Assembly (NCBI GenBank): GCA_015491485.1
Contig: WFVT01000394.1
Coordinates: 1-44,766 of the forward strand
Origin: Candidatus Zhuqueibacterota bacterium
GTDB taxonomy: Bacteria > Zhuqueibacterota > Zhuqueibacteria > Zhuqueibacterales > Geothermadaptataceae
Reading direction: 5' to 3'
DNA: 44,766 bases
This document shows, one piece after another, positions 35,268 to 42,807 of this stretch. A program made the position numbers and the translations under genes. The number at the start of each line of letters is the position of its first letter. Within the stretch, counting starts at the first letter, position 1. The notes beneath the pieces were generated by a model. It was given only the letters and a program-made list of their open reading frames with translations. It was not told the DNA's origin and did no database searches.

Positions 35268-35843
35268 ATGGATATTCGTGAAGTATTTTTCAATTACCGC
35301 AGTTACACGCCCATTCCTCTGCTGATTGCCCTGCTGATATTGGCCGATCCCACCCCCACAACCTACGCGGCTGGTTTGGTTCTGGTAATTCTGGGCGAAG
35401 TTATCCGCACCTGGGCGGTGCGACATGCCGGCGGAGCCACCCGCACCACCAGCGGAGTCGGCGGCGCCGAACTGATCACTCACGGACCGTTTGCGTATGT
35501 CCGCAATCCGCTGTATCTCGGCAACTTTTTTCTCGGCACGGGATTGGTCGTCATGGCCTGGGCCTGGATGCCCTGGATGCTGCTGGTGTTCTGGGGGCTG
35601 TTTTTTCTGCAATACGGCATGATCATTTCACTGGAAGAAGAATATTTGAGCAAAACGTTCGGCGAGCTTTACGCCGAATACCGCAAGCAGGTGCCGCGCG
35701 TTATTCCGCGACTGACTCCGTTCAAAAAGCATGATGTGCAGGTGATGAGTTGGAAACGGGCGCTGCGCACCGAACGGGATACGCTGATGACGTATGTCCT
35801 GTTGAGTCTGGCCATCTATTTGCGGTGGAAATGGCTGGGGTGA
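35268..35843 (+). CDS. ICMT/PEMT-family integral membrane methyltransferase
   Basis: A 191-residue membrane protein with about five helices. The C-terminal signature HGPFAYVRNPLYLGNF, then LEEEYLSKTFGELYAEY and VPRVIPRL, matches the isoprenylcysteine carboxyl methyltransferase / phospholipid methyltransferase family that uses S-adenosylmethionine. The ATG at 35268 is chosen for GAGGTGAGA immediately before it; the frame is open further upstream inside the previous gene. Its end overlaps the start of lpxB by 13 bases. The substrate is unknown; a lipid or lipid A precursor is suggested only by the neighbours. Confidence 0.82.
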   Translation: MDIREVFFNYRSYTPIPLLIALLILADPTPTTYAAGLVLVILGEVIRTWAVRHAGGATRTTSGVGGAELITHGPFAYVRNPLYLGNFFLGTGLVVMAWAWMPWMLLVFWGLFFLQYGMIISLEEEYLSKTFGELYAEYRKQVPRVIPRLTPFKKHDVQVMSWKRALRTERDTLMTYVLLSLAIYLRWKWLG

Positions 35844-36997
35844 ACAGCGGAAAGTCCATCCTGATGATCGCGGGTGAGCCCTCCGGCGATGCGCACGGCG
35901 CCGGGGTGCTGCGCGCTCTCCGCCGTCTGCTGCCGGACTATGCCGTGTTCGGTATCGGCGGGGAGCACATGCTGGCGGCCGGTCAGGAGCAATTGTACTC
36001 CACCCGTGAAATGGCCATCATGGGATTCACCGAGGTGATCAGGCACTTGCCGTTTTTGCGGCGCGTGTTCCGGCATATCGAGTCCGAAGTGCAGCGCCGC
36101 CGACCTGCCTGTGCGATTCTTATTGACTATCCCGGCTTCAATCTGCGCATGGCCGAACGGCTGAAAAAATTGGGAGTGCCGGTGCTTTATTACATCGCGC
36201 CGCAGGTATGGGCCTGGGGGGCTCGGCGCATTCCGAAGATGGCGCGGATCATCGACCACCTGGCTGTGGTATTTCCTTTCGAGGTGCCGCTGTTTGAAAA
36301 TGCCGGACTCAAAACCACGTTTGTGGGGCATCCATTGCTCGAGCGGCTGCAACCCGAGATGCCGAAAGCCGCTTTTTTTCATCAATTTGGCTTATCCGAT
36401 CAGATTCCGGTTTTGGGGCTGCTTCCCGGCAGCCGGCAGCAGGAGGTGCGCCGGTTGTTGCCTGACATGCTTGCCACGGCGGCGATCTTGCAAACTCAGC
36501 TCCCCGGCTTGCAGGTGGTGATCTCCATCTCTCCAGACCTGGATGAAGCGTTTTATCGTCCGTTCTTGCAGCAAAGCCCGGCTGTCCGCGCGGTGCTGGC
36601 AAAAAACGCCACTTATGCCATCATGCAAAATGCCACCGTGTGTCTGGTATCTTCAGGGACGGCTACTCTGGAAACGGCGTGCTTTGGCACGCCCCTGATC
36701 ATTGTGTACCGGGTGTCGCGGCTGAGTTATGCCCTCGGCAAGCGGCTGGTCAAACTCGACCATATCGGTCTGGCCAACATTGTGGCCGGCGAGCCGGTGG
36801 CACCGGAATTCATCCAGGATGCTTTTCGGCCGGAAATCGTTGCCCGGGAGTTGCTGGATTGGCTTCAGCAACCGCAGAAGTTGATGGAAATCCGGCAGCG
36901 ATTGCAAACCGTGCGGGAAAAATTGGGCACCCCGGGGGCTTCAGAGCGTGTCGCTAAAATGGCCATGGAGATGGTATGCCCAAAAGCAGATTCATAA
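35831..36997 (+). CDS. lpxB: Lipid-A-disaccharide synthase
   Basis: A 388-residue GT19 glycosyltransferase that joins UDP-diacylglucosamine and lipid X into the lipid A disaccharide at the inner membrane. Motifs: MIAGEPSGDAHGAG, REMAIMGFTEV, LIDYPGFNLRMAE, YYIAPQVWAWGARR, VVFPFEVPLFE, FVGHPL, LLPGSRQQEV, SSGTATLE and NIVAGE. Two starts are possible: ATG 35831, used here, and GTG 35840, which would give a GTGA overlap with the methyltransferase stop; residues before NSGKSILMIAGE are not conserved. It overlaps the acyltransferase gene downstream by 22 bases. Confidence 0.95.
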   Translation: MAGVNSGKSILMIAGEPSGDAHGAGVLRALRRLLPDYAVFGIGGEHMLAAGQEQLYSTREMAIMGFTEVIRHLPFLRRVFRHIESEVQRRRPACAILIDYPGFNLRMAERLKKLGVPVLYYIAPQVWAWGARRIPKMARIIDHLAVVFPFEVPLFENAGLKTTFVGHPLLERLQPEMPKAAFFHQFGLSDQIPVLGLLPGSRQQEVRRLLPDMLATAAILQTQLPGLQVVISISPDLDEAFYRPFLQQSPAVRAVLAKNATYAIMQNATVCLVSSGTATLETACFGTPLIIVYRVSRLSYALGKRLVKLDHIGLANIVAGEPVAPEFIQDAFRPEIVARELLDWLQQPQKLMEIRQRLQTVREKLGTPGASERVAKMAMEMVCPKADS

Positions 36998-37641
36998 ATC
37001 GGCTCCTGTTTTTTCTTGCCACCCGGTTGGGCTGGTTGTTTATCCTGTTTTACAGCCGGCTCACCCGCATCACCTACGTGGGGCGGGAACATTTTTTGAA
37101 TTTAAAGCACAGCGGCAAACCGTTCATTATTTGCGTGTGGCACGGCCGTATTCTGTTGCCGGTGTTCGTGCATCGGCATCAGAATATTCAGGTGATGGTC
37201 AGCGAACACCGCGATGGAGAAATGATCGCGCGAACGATCCGCAAACTCGGTTTCGGCACCATTCGCGGCTCCAGTACGCGCGGCGGCAAACGCGCCAGCT
37301 TGCAGATGTTGCACGCATTGAAACAGGGGGCAATCGCCGCCATCATGCCGGATGGTCCCACCGGCCCGCGGCACGTGTTCAAACCCGGTGCCATTTCACT
37401 GGCCAGCAAAACCGGCGCTTATCTGCTGCTGCTCACGTATGCCTCCGACCGGTACATCGAATTTCGCTCCTGGGATCGATTTTACCTGTGGAAGCCGTTC
37501 AGCCGCAGTGTGGTGATGTATGCCGAGCCCATCGCCGTGCCACCGAATCTGGAAGGCGAGGATTTCGAAGTCTTCCGAAAACAAATTGAGCAGAAAATGA
37601 TTGAACTGGAACGCCAGGCTGATGCCTATTTTCGAGCATAA
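36976..37641 (+). CDS. DUF374 lysophospholipid acyltransferase-like protein
   Basis: A 221-residue protein with an N-terminal hydrophobic segment (LLFFLATRLGWLFILFY) and the DUF374/LPLAT signature: VWHGRILLPVF, SEHRDGEMIARTIRKLGFGT, RGSSTRGGKRASL and MPDGPTGPRH. The WHGR motif replaces the HxxxxD catalytic box of classical acyltransferases. Homologues occur in lipid A and Kdo gene clusters, where they are thought to acylate lipid A or a precursor; the reaction here is inferred. The start overlaps the end of lpxB and its end overlaps the lpxK start by 20 bases, so the three are translationally coupled. Confidence 0.88.
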   Translation: MPKSRFINRLLFFLATRLGWLFILFYSRLTRITYVGREHFLNLKHSGKPFIICVWHGRILLPVFVHRHQNIQVMVSEHRDGEMIARTIRKLGFGTIRGSSTRGGKRASLQMLHALKQGAIAAIMPDGPTGPRHVFKPGAISLASKTGAYLLLLTYASDRYIEFRSWDRFYLWKPFSRSVVMYAEPIAVPPNLEGEDFEVFRKQIEQKMIELERQADAYFRA

Positions 37642-38656
37642 ATGGCTGCAATGGGCGCTGTGGCCTCTGTCGTTGCTGTACGGCGGGGTGATGGCTGTGC
37701 GGAATACGGCATACGACCGTGGCTGGCTGCCAAGCTATTCGGTGGATGCGCTGGTGATCAGTATCGGCAATCTTTCGGTCGGAGGAACGGGAAAAACCCC
37801 GGTGACGCAATTCCTCAGCGAAACCCTGTCCCGCGCCGGATACCGTGTGGGCATCCTGTCGCGGGGCTACGGCCGCCAAAGCCGCGGCAGCGTGCTGGTT
37901 TCCCGCGGCGACGGTCCGCTGTGTTCTCCCCTCGAATCCGGCGATGAACCGTACTGGCTCGCCCTGCGCACGCGACACGTGCCGGTACTCGTGGACGAAG
38001 ATCGGGTACGCGGGGCAACCACGTTGATCCGCGAACACAGCGTGCAGATCATCTTGTTGGATGACGGCTTTCAACACCGGCGGCTGCGCCGTGATTTCGA
38101 TTTGGTGCTGTTTGATCCGCAGCAGTACCGCCGGGCGCCGTTTTTGTTGCCGGCAGGCTATTTCCGGGAGCCGTTGCGATCGCTCCGGCGCGCGCATTGG
38201 CTGGGAAACACCGGTAACGAACTGCCCTCCCGGGCAAAGCGACATTTTCATGGACGCGTCTTTCGGATTCAATTTGAACCGGTCTCAGTTTGGGAACCCC
38301 TAAACCAGACCCGGCACTCGACCGACATTTTAAAGAAAGCCCGGGTGATTGCTGTGGCCGGCATCGCCCAGCCGCAACGCTTTTTCACGATGCTGGAGCG
38401 CTTAGAGGCGAATATCCTGAAAAAATCCGCGTTTCGGGATCATTACAAATACACAAAAACGGATTGGCAGACCTTGCAACACCAAATTCGTGATTTCAGG
38501 GCTGATGCGATTGTGACCACGGCGAAAGATTGGATGCGGCTCGAATCCCTTATACAACCGGATGAAGGAACCGTTTGGGTGCTGGATATCGGCGTGCAGA
38601 TAGAGGCTGAAGTTGTAAAAACATTTGTGGAAGAGGTGCGGAAGCGGCTGGCGTAG
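37622..38656 (+). CDS. lpxK: Tetraacyldisaccharide 4'-kinase
   Basis: A 344-residue membrane-associated kinase that adds the 4'-phosphate to the lipid A disaccharide using ATP. Motifs: a short N-terminal membrane helix (ALWPLSLLYGGVMAVR), Walker A GNLSVGGTGKTP, GILSRGYGR, the SGDEP region and LDDGFQHRRLRRDFDLVLFD. The ATG at 37622 lies inside the previous gene; a TTG seven codons earlier is possible but less likely. Length is normal. It is the last gene of the lipid A operon; a 298-base gap with a promoter follows. Confidence 0.95.
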   Translation: MPIFEHKWLQWALWPLSLLYGGVMAVRNTAYDRGWLPSYSVDALVISIGNLSVGGTGKTPVTQFLSETLSRAGYRVGILSRGYGRQSRGSVLVSRGDGPLCSPLESGDEPYWLALRTRHVPVLVDEDRVRGATTLIREHSVQIILLDDGFQHRRLRRDFDLVLFDPQQYRRAPFLLPAGYFREPLRSLRRAHWLGNTGNELPSRAKRHFHGRVFRIQFEPVSVWEPLNQTRHSTDILKKARVIAVAGIAQPQRFFTMLERLEANILKKSAFRDHYKYTKTDWQTLQHQIRDFRADAIVTTAKDWMRLESLIQPDEGTVWVLDIGVQIEAEVVKTFVEEVRKRLA

Positions 38657-38820
38657 GGTCTTCGGCGCAGGCGTAAGCCGCCGGAACCGGTAGGCCCTTG
38701 CGATGATTTTGGATAAATGATTTGCCAGCCGGCAAAAGAACAGCAGAGGCATTCCACGGGCGGATGAAAGCCCATTTTAAATTCTTGATCTTTTTATAAA
38801 AATGGCCAATTAAAAATTTC

Positions 38821-38849
38821 TTGCGATACAGAGGGGTTTTTTGTATTTT
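38821..38849 (+). promoter_or_regulatory. Candidate promoter TTGCGA-17-TATTTT
   Basis: TTGCGA (38821-38826), 17 bases, TATTTT (38844-38849), about 105 bases before the GTG start of the NtrC-type regulator. Identical hexamers and spacing to the motif at 10517-10545. Confidence 0.5.
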
Positions 38850-38954
38850 AAACGCTGAAATGCAAAGAGTTATCGAAAGAAACGGCGGCGCTGTTTTAAA
38901 TTTGAATGGCCACCTTTACCATCATCAGGAACATCAAACCGTGGAGTTGATCGC

Positions 38955-40331
38955 GTGAGCAGGCCGAAGTACTCGATTCTTGTCGTGGATGACGACAAGA
39001 ATATTTGTAAGATGATTGAAATCAATCTGCGGAAAACCAAAGAATACGAAGTCCGCACCGCCCTCAATGGTGAATCCTGCCTGAAAGCCATTCGCGAAGA
39101 AATTCCTGACCTGGTTTTGTTGGATATCCAGATGCCGGGTATCGATGGCATTGAGACCCTGAAACGCATTCGGGATGAAGACCCGCGTATTCCGGTCATC
39201 ATGATGTCTGCTCATGGGACCATTGAGAAAGCGGTGCAGTCCATGAAGCTGGGCGCGTATGACTTTATCACCAAGCCGTTTCCGGCGGATCGATTGCTGG
39301 TGACGGTAAAAAATGCCCTGATGACCAGCTCGCTGAAGCGGGAAGTGGATGAACTGCGCACGGAACTGAAGAAAAAATATCATTTCGATAATATCGTCGG
39401 CCAGAGCGGCAAAATGCAGGAAGTGTTCCGTGCCATGGAAAAAATCATCGACAGCAATGTCACGGTTTTGATTCAGGGCGAAAGCGGCACGGGGAAGGAG
39501 CTGATCGCTCGCGCGATTCACTATCAGAGTAAGCGGGCCAACAAGCCGTTCGTGGCCGTCAATTGTTCCGCGCTGCCGGAATCGCTGTTAGAGAGCGAGT
39601 TGTTCGGGCATGAGCGCGGCGCGTTCACCGGTGCCACGGGAAAGCGCATCGGCAAGTTTGAAGTGGCCAACGGCGGCACCATTTTTCTGGATGAAATCGG
39701 CCTGATGACCCAGGTGACTCAGGCGAAGTTGCTGCGTGTTCTGCAGGAACGTGAATTTGAACGCGTGGGCGGCAACGAACTGGTCAAAGTGGATGTGCGG
39801 GTCATTTCCGCCACCAATGTGGATCTCGAGGAGGCCGTCAAAAACGGCTCGTTTCGGGAGGATTTATACTACCGGATTTCGGTTTTTCCCATCAAACTGC
39901 CCCCTCTACGTGAACGCAAGGAAGATATTCCGCTTTTGGCTGCACACTTTCTGGACAAATTCGCCAAGCAGGAAAACAAGAACATCGAAGGCATCGCTCC
40001 CGATGCCATGGAATTGCTGATGAATTATCACTGGCCCGGCAATGTCCGTGAGCTGGAAAACGCCATTGAGCGTGCGGTGCTGTTAGCCAACAGTAACGAG
40101 ATTACGCCGAAAGATTTGCCCCAGAATGTACGCGCCATCGGGGAGCGCAAAGTGTACGAAAAAGAAAGCACGCTTTCGAGCTGGATTGAAAAGTTGGAAG
40201 AGGAAGCATTGCGGCAGGCGCTCCTCGAATGTGAAGGGAATATTTCTAAAACGGCCAAGAAGCTCGGTATCGGCCGGGCAACCATTTATCGTAAAGCCAA
40301 GAAATACGGCCTCCCGATGGTCAATAAATAG
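38955..40331 (+). CDS. Sigma-54-dependent response regulator (NtrC family)
   Basis: A 458-residue transcription activator. It has a canonical receiver (VVDDDKN, Asp57 in LLDIQMP, Lys in ITKPF), an AAA+ domain (GESGTGKELIARAIH Walker A; the sigma-54-contacting GAFTGA in GHERGAFTGATG; GGTIFLDEIG Walker B; an Arg finger region FREDLYYRISVFPIKLPPLR) and a Fis-type helix-turn-helix (GNISKTAKKLGIGRATIYRK). It starts at GTG 38955, eight bases after GGAG; the ATG alternatives lie inside the receiver. No cognate kinase is adjacent. The only sigma-54-type promoter found in this region is just downstream at 40988. Confidence 0.95.
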   Translation: MSRPKYSILVVDDDKNICKMIEINLRKTKEYEVRTALNGESCLKAIREEIPDLVLLDIQMPGIDGIETLKRIRDEDPRIPVIMMSAHGTIEKAVQSMKLGAYDFITKPFPADRLLVTVKNALMTSSLKREVDELRTELKKKYHFDNIVGQSGKMQEVFRAMEKIIDSNVTVLIQGESGTGKELIARAIHYQSKRANKPFVAVNCSALPESLLESELFGHERGAFTGATGKRIGKFEVANGGTIFLDEIGLMTQVTQAKLLRVLQEREFERVGGNELVKVDVRVISATNVDLEEAVKNGSFREDLYYRISVFPIKLPPLRERKEDIPLLAAHFLDKFAKQENKNIEGIAPDAMELLMNYHWPGNVRELENAIERAVLLANSNEITPKDLPQNVRAIGERKVYEKESTLSSWIEKLEEEALRQALLECEGNISKTAKKLGIGRATIYRKAKKYGLPMVNK

Positions 40332-40371
40332 CGTCAATCCATAAAGATTGTTTGACCAGAAGGCCAATTGC

Positions 40372-40498
40372 GGGCGGTCCAAAAACGTGAGTATCCCTTC
40401 CGTATGCTGCGATCGGAAATCCTGAAGTCAATGTCTTTGGGTATCCGATAGAAGCATACGGCATAAAGGGAGAAAATGTGGGTGGACGGCCCTTTTTT
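40372..40498 (+). terminator. Long nested hairpin ending in a T-tract
   Basis: An outer stem GGGCGGTCC (40372-40380) pairs with GGACGGCCC (40484-40492) with one mismatch, followed directly by TTTTTT (40493-40498). Inside it, TATCCCTTCCGTATGCTGCG (40392-40411, continuing ATCGG) faces CCGATAGAAGCATACGGCAT (40445-40464, continuing AAAGGGA), pairing over more than 20 positions with small bulges. It looks like an intrinsic terminator for the NtrC-type gene, but is far longer than needed and could be a structured RNA or attenuator. Confidence 0.6.
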
Positions 40499-40987
40499 GT
40501 TTATCTACTTTTGTTGGTTTGTTGGAGTCCCCCCGAAACGCCTGAATGTGATTGAACCTCATTGAGCCTGATATGACAGGTGTGGGGGAATTCGCATCGA
40601 CGTGTCGCTGTCAGGATCAGTCGGTTCCTACCTTAATCTCCATAACCTCCTATTTCCAATTCAGCATCAACCTTCTCTCGGGGCAAAGACAGAGGATTTG
40701 TACGAATTGTAACATTTTTCCGGGACAAATTGAAGGGGAACGCACCATCAAACGTATGGGCAACCTGGAAGCCATCCCGTTCTTTCGGCCTATTTTTCAA
40801 AATCTTTAGCGAATATGTTCCCCAATTAGATTGAAAGCGATTGGTAGAAAATCCGTTCATGCAGTCTCAAGTTGATACAATGTTTCACGGAAGTACAGGA
40901 AAAGAGTCCTTCGGTGAAAAATGTTATCAATTTGTATTATTTTTAAGCTTAAAATTAAAATTTTACAACGCATTTCTATCGATGAGG
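40499..40987. other. AT-rich intergenic region upstream of a sigma-54 promoter
   Basis: There is no supported gene. Two short frames exist (85 codons on plus from 40552, 75 on minus from 40860) without recognisable domains or good ribosome sites. The last ~80 bases are strongly AT-rich (around 40925-40970), which fits a bendable region between activator sites and the sigma-54 promoter at 40988. I could not identify clear activator-binding palindromes. Confidence 0.5.
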
Positions 40988-41003
40988 TGGTATAGAATTT
41001 GCT
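40988..41003 (+). promoter_or_regulatory. Sigma-54 (-24/-12) promoter
   Basis: TGGTATAGAATTTGCT has GG and GC separated by exactly 10 bases and an intact TTGCT -12 element; the -24 element is TGGTATA against the consensus TGGCACG. Transcription should start near 41014, 38 bases before the ATG of the 376-residue gene. An NtrC-type activator is encoded just upstream, which supports function. Confidence 0.65.
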
Positions 41004-41051
41004 TGAAGGTCGCCTGACAAATCAACTGGGGATTTTCACGCATCATAAAGA

Positions 41052-42182
41052 ATGGGCAACATGGACAGCAAGAACCTTCATCGGCTTATTCCGCGCATTT
41101 GTTCGGGGGATTATACACAGCAGGAGTTGATCAGTTTTGTCAACCTGGTTCAAAAAATATCGCTGAGTTATCTGAAGTACCAGGAGATCATCGGCAAGCA
41201 CATTCGGTGGGAACGACGTGAACGCAGCAATGAGCTTGAAGACATGGCCATCGATTGTGTTGCCGGTCTTTTTATGCGCAACGAGCATGGTGATTTTATT
41301 CAGCTCAAACGCTATTTTGAACCGCATTTGGAGCAAACCCCGCCGCCTGATTCTGTTGAACTCCTCATCCTGTTACGTCGCCTGGTGATCAAAAAAACCA
41401 AACAGGAGCTTTCTCGCATTTTTAAAGAACGGGATCCTGAGGGGGCGAAGATCATCCGCAATATCCGCGTTGCGGTGAAAAACGCCAAGGATCTGGGCAC
41501 TTTCCGCGAAATGGGCAAGGAGTACGTGTTTTTCCGCAAAGAGGTTTTTGCCGGGGTCGAAGCCGCCGGGGAAAACGGCTATGATGGTTATGCGTATGAG
41601 AAAAAAGAAGAGGAAATCGACCCGGTTTATTTGCGGAAAGACAAGCCCACCATCCCGGAAAAAGTGCTGCGAATGGCGTATCTGGATGATTACAATCCAA
41701 AAGATCACGTTTCCACCAGTATCCGAAAAATGCTTCGGGTTGTGGCTGAGGACGAACGCTATCAAAATTGCCTGCCAACCGATATCATTGCCAGGCTGAT
41801 CCGGCATACCAATCTGGAAGTGGTTCGCAGTCGGCTGCTCGCGCAGATCGAGGAAAAGTCATCGTTTGACTATGTGAAAATGCAAGAGATCAATCAGGCA
41901 AAACAAAATGTGCTGCGTAAGGTCCGGGCGAAAATCGAGAAGCAGTATGTCGCCTCCGGTAAAATCAGTCCACAAAAGGGCGACATCTATTACCGGACTC
42001 TGGCCGATGTGCTGGAAGATATCACGCACAGCAAGAAAATCGAAAGCTATTATCGGCACTTGCGTAAATATATGCCTGAGTTGACCCAAAAACAGTATCG
42101 CCGGGAAGAGCGAACGATTTTCGAGTATCTGGGAAAGCTCACTAAAAAATGGTACCGTGAGTACCTAAAAGATTTGCTTTGA
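41052..42182 (+). CDS. Unrecognised 376-residue protein, possibly a divergent sigma-factor-like regulator
   Basis: A soluble, highly charged, mostly helical protein. The N-terminal third (SLSYLKYQEIIG, NELEDMAIDCVAGLFMRN, FIQLKRYF, LLILLRRLVIKKTKQELSRI) has a helical pattern that reminds me of a sigma-70 region-2-like domain, and FKERDPEGAKIIRNIRVAVK follows. The C-terminal part (LPTDIIARLIRHTNLEVVRS, QNVLRKVRAKIEKQYVASGK) could hold a DNA-binding helix pair. No family is recognised with confidence. The sigma reading is supported mainly by context: a zf-HC2 anti-sigma-like gene follows and a sigma-54 promoter precedes. The ribosome site is weak; ATG 41061 is an alternative start. Confidence 0.6.
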   Translation: MGNMDSKNLHRLIPRICSGDYTQQELISFVNLVQKISLSYLKYQEIIGKHIRWERRERSNELEDMAIDCVAGLFMRNEHGDFIQLKRYFEPHLEQTPPPDSVELLILLRRLVIKKTKQELSRIFKERDPEGAKIIRNIRVAVKNAKDLGTFREMGKEYVFFRKEVFAGVEAAGENGYDGYAYEKKEEEIDPVYLRKDKPTIPEKVLRMAYLDDYNPKDHVSTSIRKMLRVVAEDERYQNCLPTDIIARLIRHTNLEVVRSRLLAQIEEKSSFDYVKMQEINQAKQNVLRKVRAKIEKQYVASGKISPQKGDIYYRTLADVLEDITHSKKIESYYRHLRKYMPELTQKQYRREERTIFEYLGKLTKKWYREYLKDLL

Positions 42183-42263
42183 TTTTACGCCAACGATTAT
42201 GTATGTTTGTATATTCAAGTGTGACAGGAAGCAAGCAACATACATAATCAGGCGCGTAAAATC
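42181..42263 (+). promoter_or_regulatory. Intergenic palindrome joining two genes
   Basis: GATTTTACGC (42181-42190) and GATTATGTATGTT (42195-42207) pair perfectly with AACATACATAATC (42237-42249) and GCGTAAAATC (42254-42263): 23 paired bases with one 4x4 internal loop and a 29-base apical loop that contains AGGAAG. It begins in the stop codon of the upstream gene and ends two bases before the next ATG. The downstream gene has no ribosome site right before its ATG, so this structure probably affects its translation or mRNA ends. Confidence 0.7.
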
Positions 42264-42265
42264 AC

Positions 42266-42526
42266 ATGCAAGAATTGAACAGAATCAGGCGGCTGCAGGA
42301 TGAGTGCCCCAGCGCCAGGACGATTGAGGAACTGTTGCTGAGGGCGCACAAATTTCCAAAAGTTTTTCGCGAATTCGAGCTGCACATGCTAATGTGTACT
42401 CGCTGCGGGGAAATCGTGAAACGGATTCGGTTGTTCTATGAAATCCTTGAGCGGGAAATGAGCGAACAACCGAGTCCTAAAATCGTTCAATTCGCCAAGA
42501 CGCTGGAAGCGGACGTGCAGTCTTAA
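42266..42526 (+). CDS. Small zf-HC2-like (anti-sigma zinc-finger type) protein
   Basis: An 86-residue protein with the layout of a putative zinc-finger anti-sigma domain: ECPSARTIEELLLRAH, a helix, then HMLMCTRCGEIVKRI with the His-x3-Cys-x2-Cys zinc ligands, then a helix. It has no membrane segment, so it would be a soluble ZAS-type protein. Such proteins bind and restrain sigma factors; the partner would be the 376-residue protein encoded immediately upstream. The ATG at 42266 lies two bases after a long palindrome and lacks a proper ribosome site; no other start is available in frame. Confidence 0.65.
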   Translation: MQELNRIRRLQDECPSARTIEELLLRAHKFPKVFREFELHMLMCTRCGEIVKRIRLFYEILEREMSEQPSPKIVQFAKTLEADVQS

Positions 42527-42726
42527 GGAACGAGGCGCTGCTGCTTTTCGGGTCATATCAGGCCTCCCCCTTTTCTTCTCGCAATCATGGATGCTCCGCG
42601 CGGTCAAACGCCGATACGTGTGGCTCCCGTTCTCGGGCTGTAGGGAAATTGTATGAAGTTTTCGTCAAATTCAGTCCGGGTTCTTCGAATTTTGTCCTGG
42701 TACCCATTGCCCCTTTCAAAATTTAC

Positions 42727-42755
42727 TTGACTGTACCTATAAATGTGTTTATTTT
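42727..42755 (+). promoter_or_regulatory. Candidate promoter TTGACT-17-TATTTT
   Basis: TTGACT (42727-42732), 17 bases, TATTTT (42750-42755), about 50 bases before the DUF4388 regulator gene. The -10 and spacing are the same as in the two TTGCGA-17-TATTTT motifs. Confidence 0.5.
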
Positions 42756-42807
42756 AGATTTGCTTTGAATTCACCCATAACCTCCCTGAGAGCAAATCTG
42801 ACTTCCA

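Noticed and set aside
36948-37589. 213-codon plus-strand frame overlapping the acyltransferase gene
   Set aside because: Out-of-frame shadow; the frame at 36976-37641 carries the DUF374 motifs.
38710-38725. Possible sigma-54 promoter before the NtrC-type gene (TGGATAAATGATTTGC)
   Set aside because: GG and GC are 11 bases apart, one too many, and a good TTGCGA-17-TATTTT promoter lies downstream.
40552-40860. Two short open frames (plus 40552-40809, minus 40633-40860)
   Set aside because: They overlap each other on opposite strands in AT-rich DNA before a sigma-54 promoter, without domains or ribosome sites; a decayed gene on the minus strand cannot be excluded.
42698-42710. Possible sigma-54 promoter before the DUF4388 gene (TGGTACCCATTGC)
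   Set aside because: GG and GC are only 8 bases apart, which sigma-54 does not tolerate.
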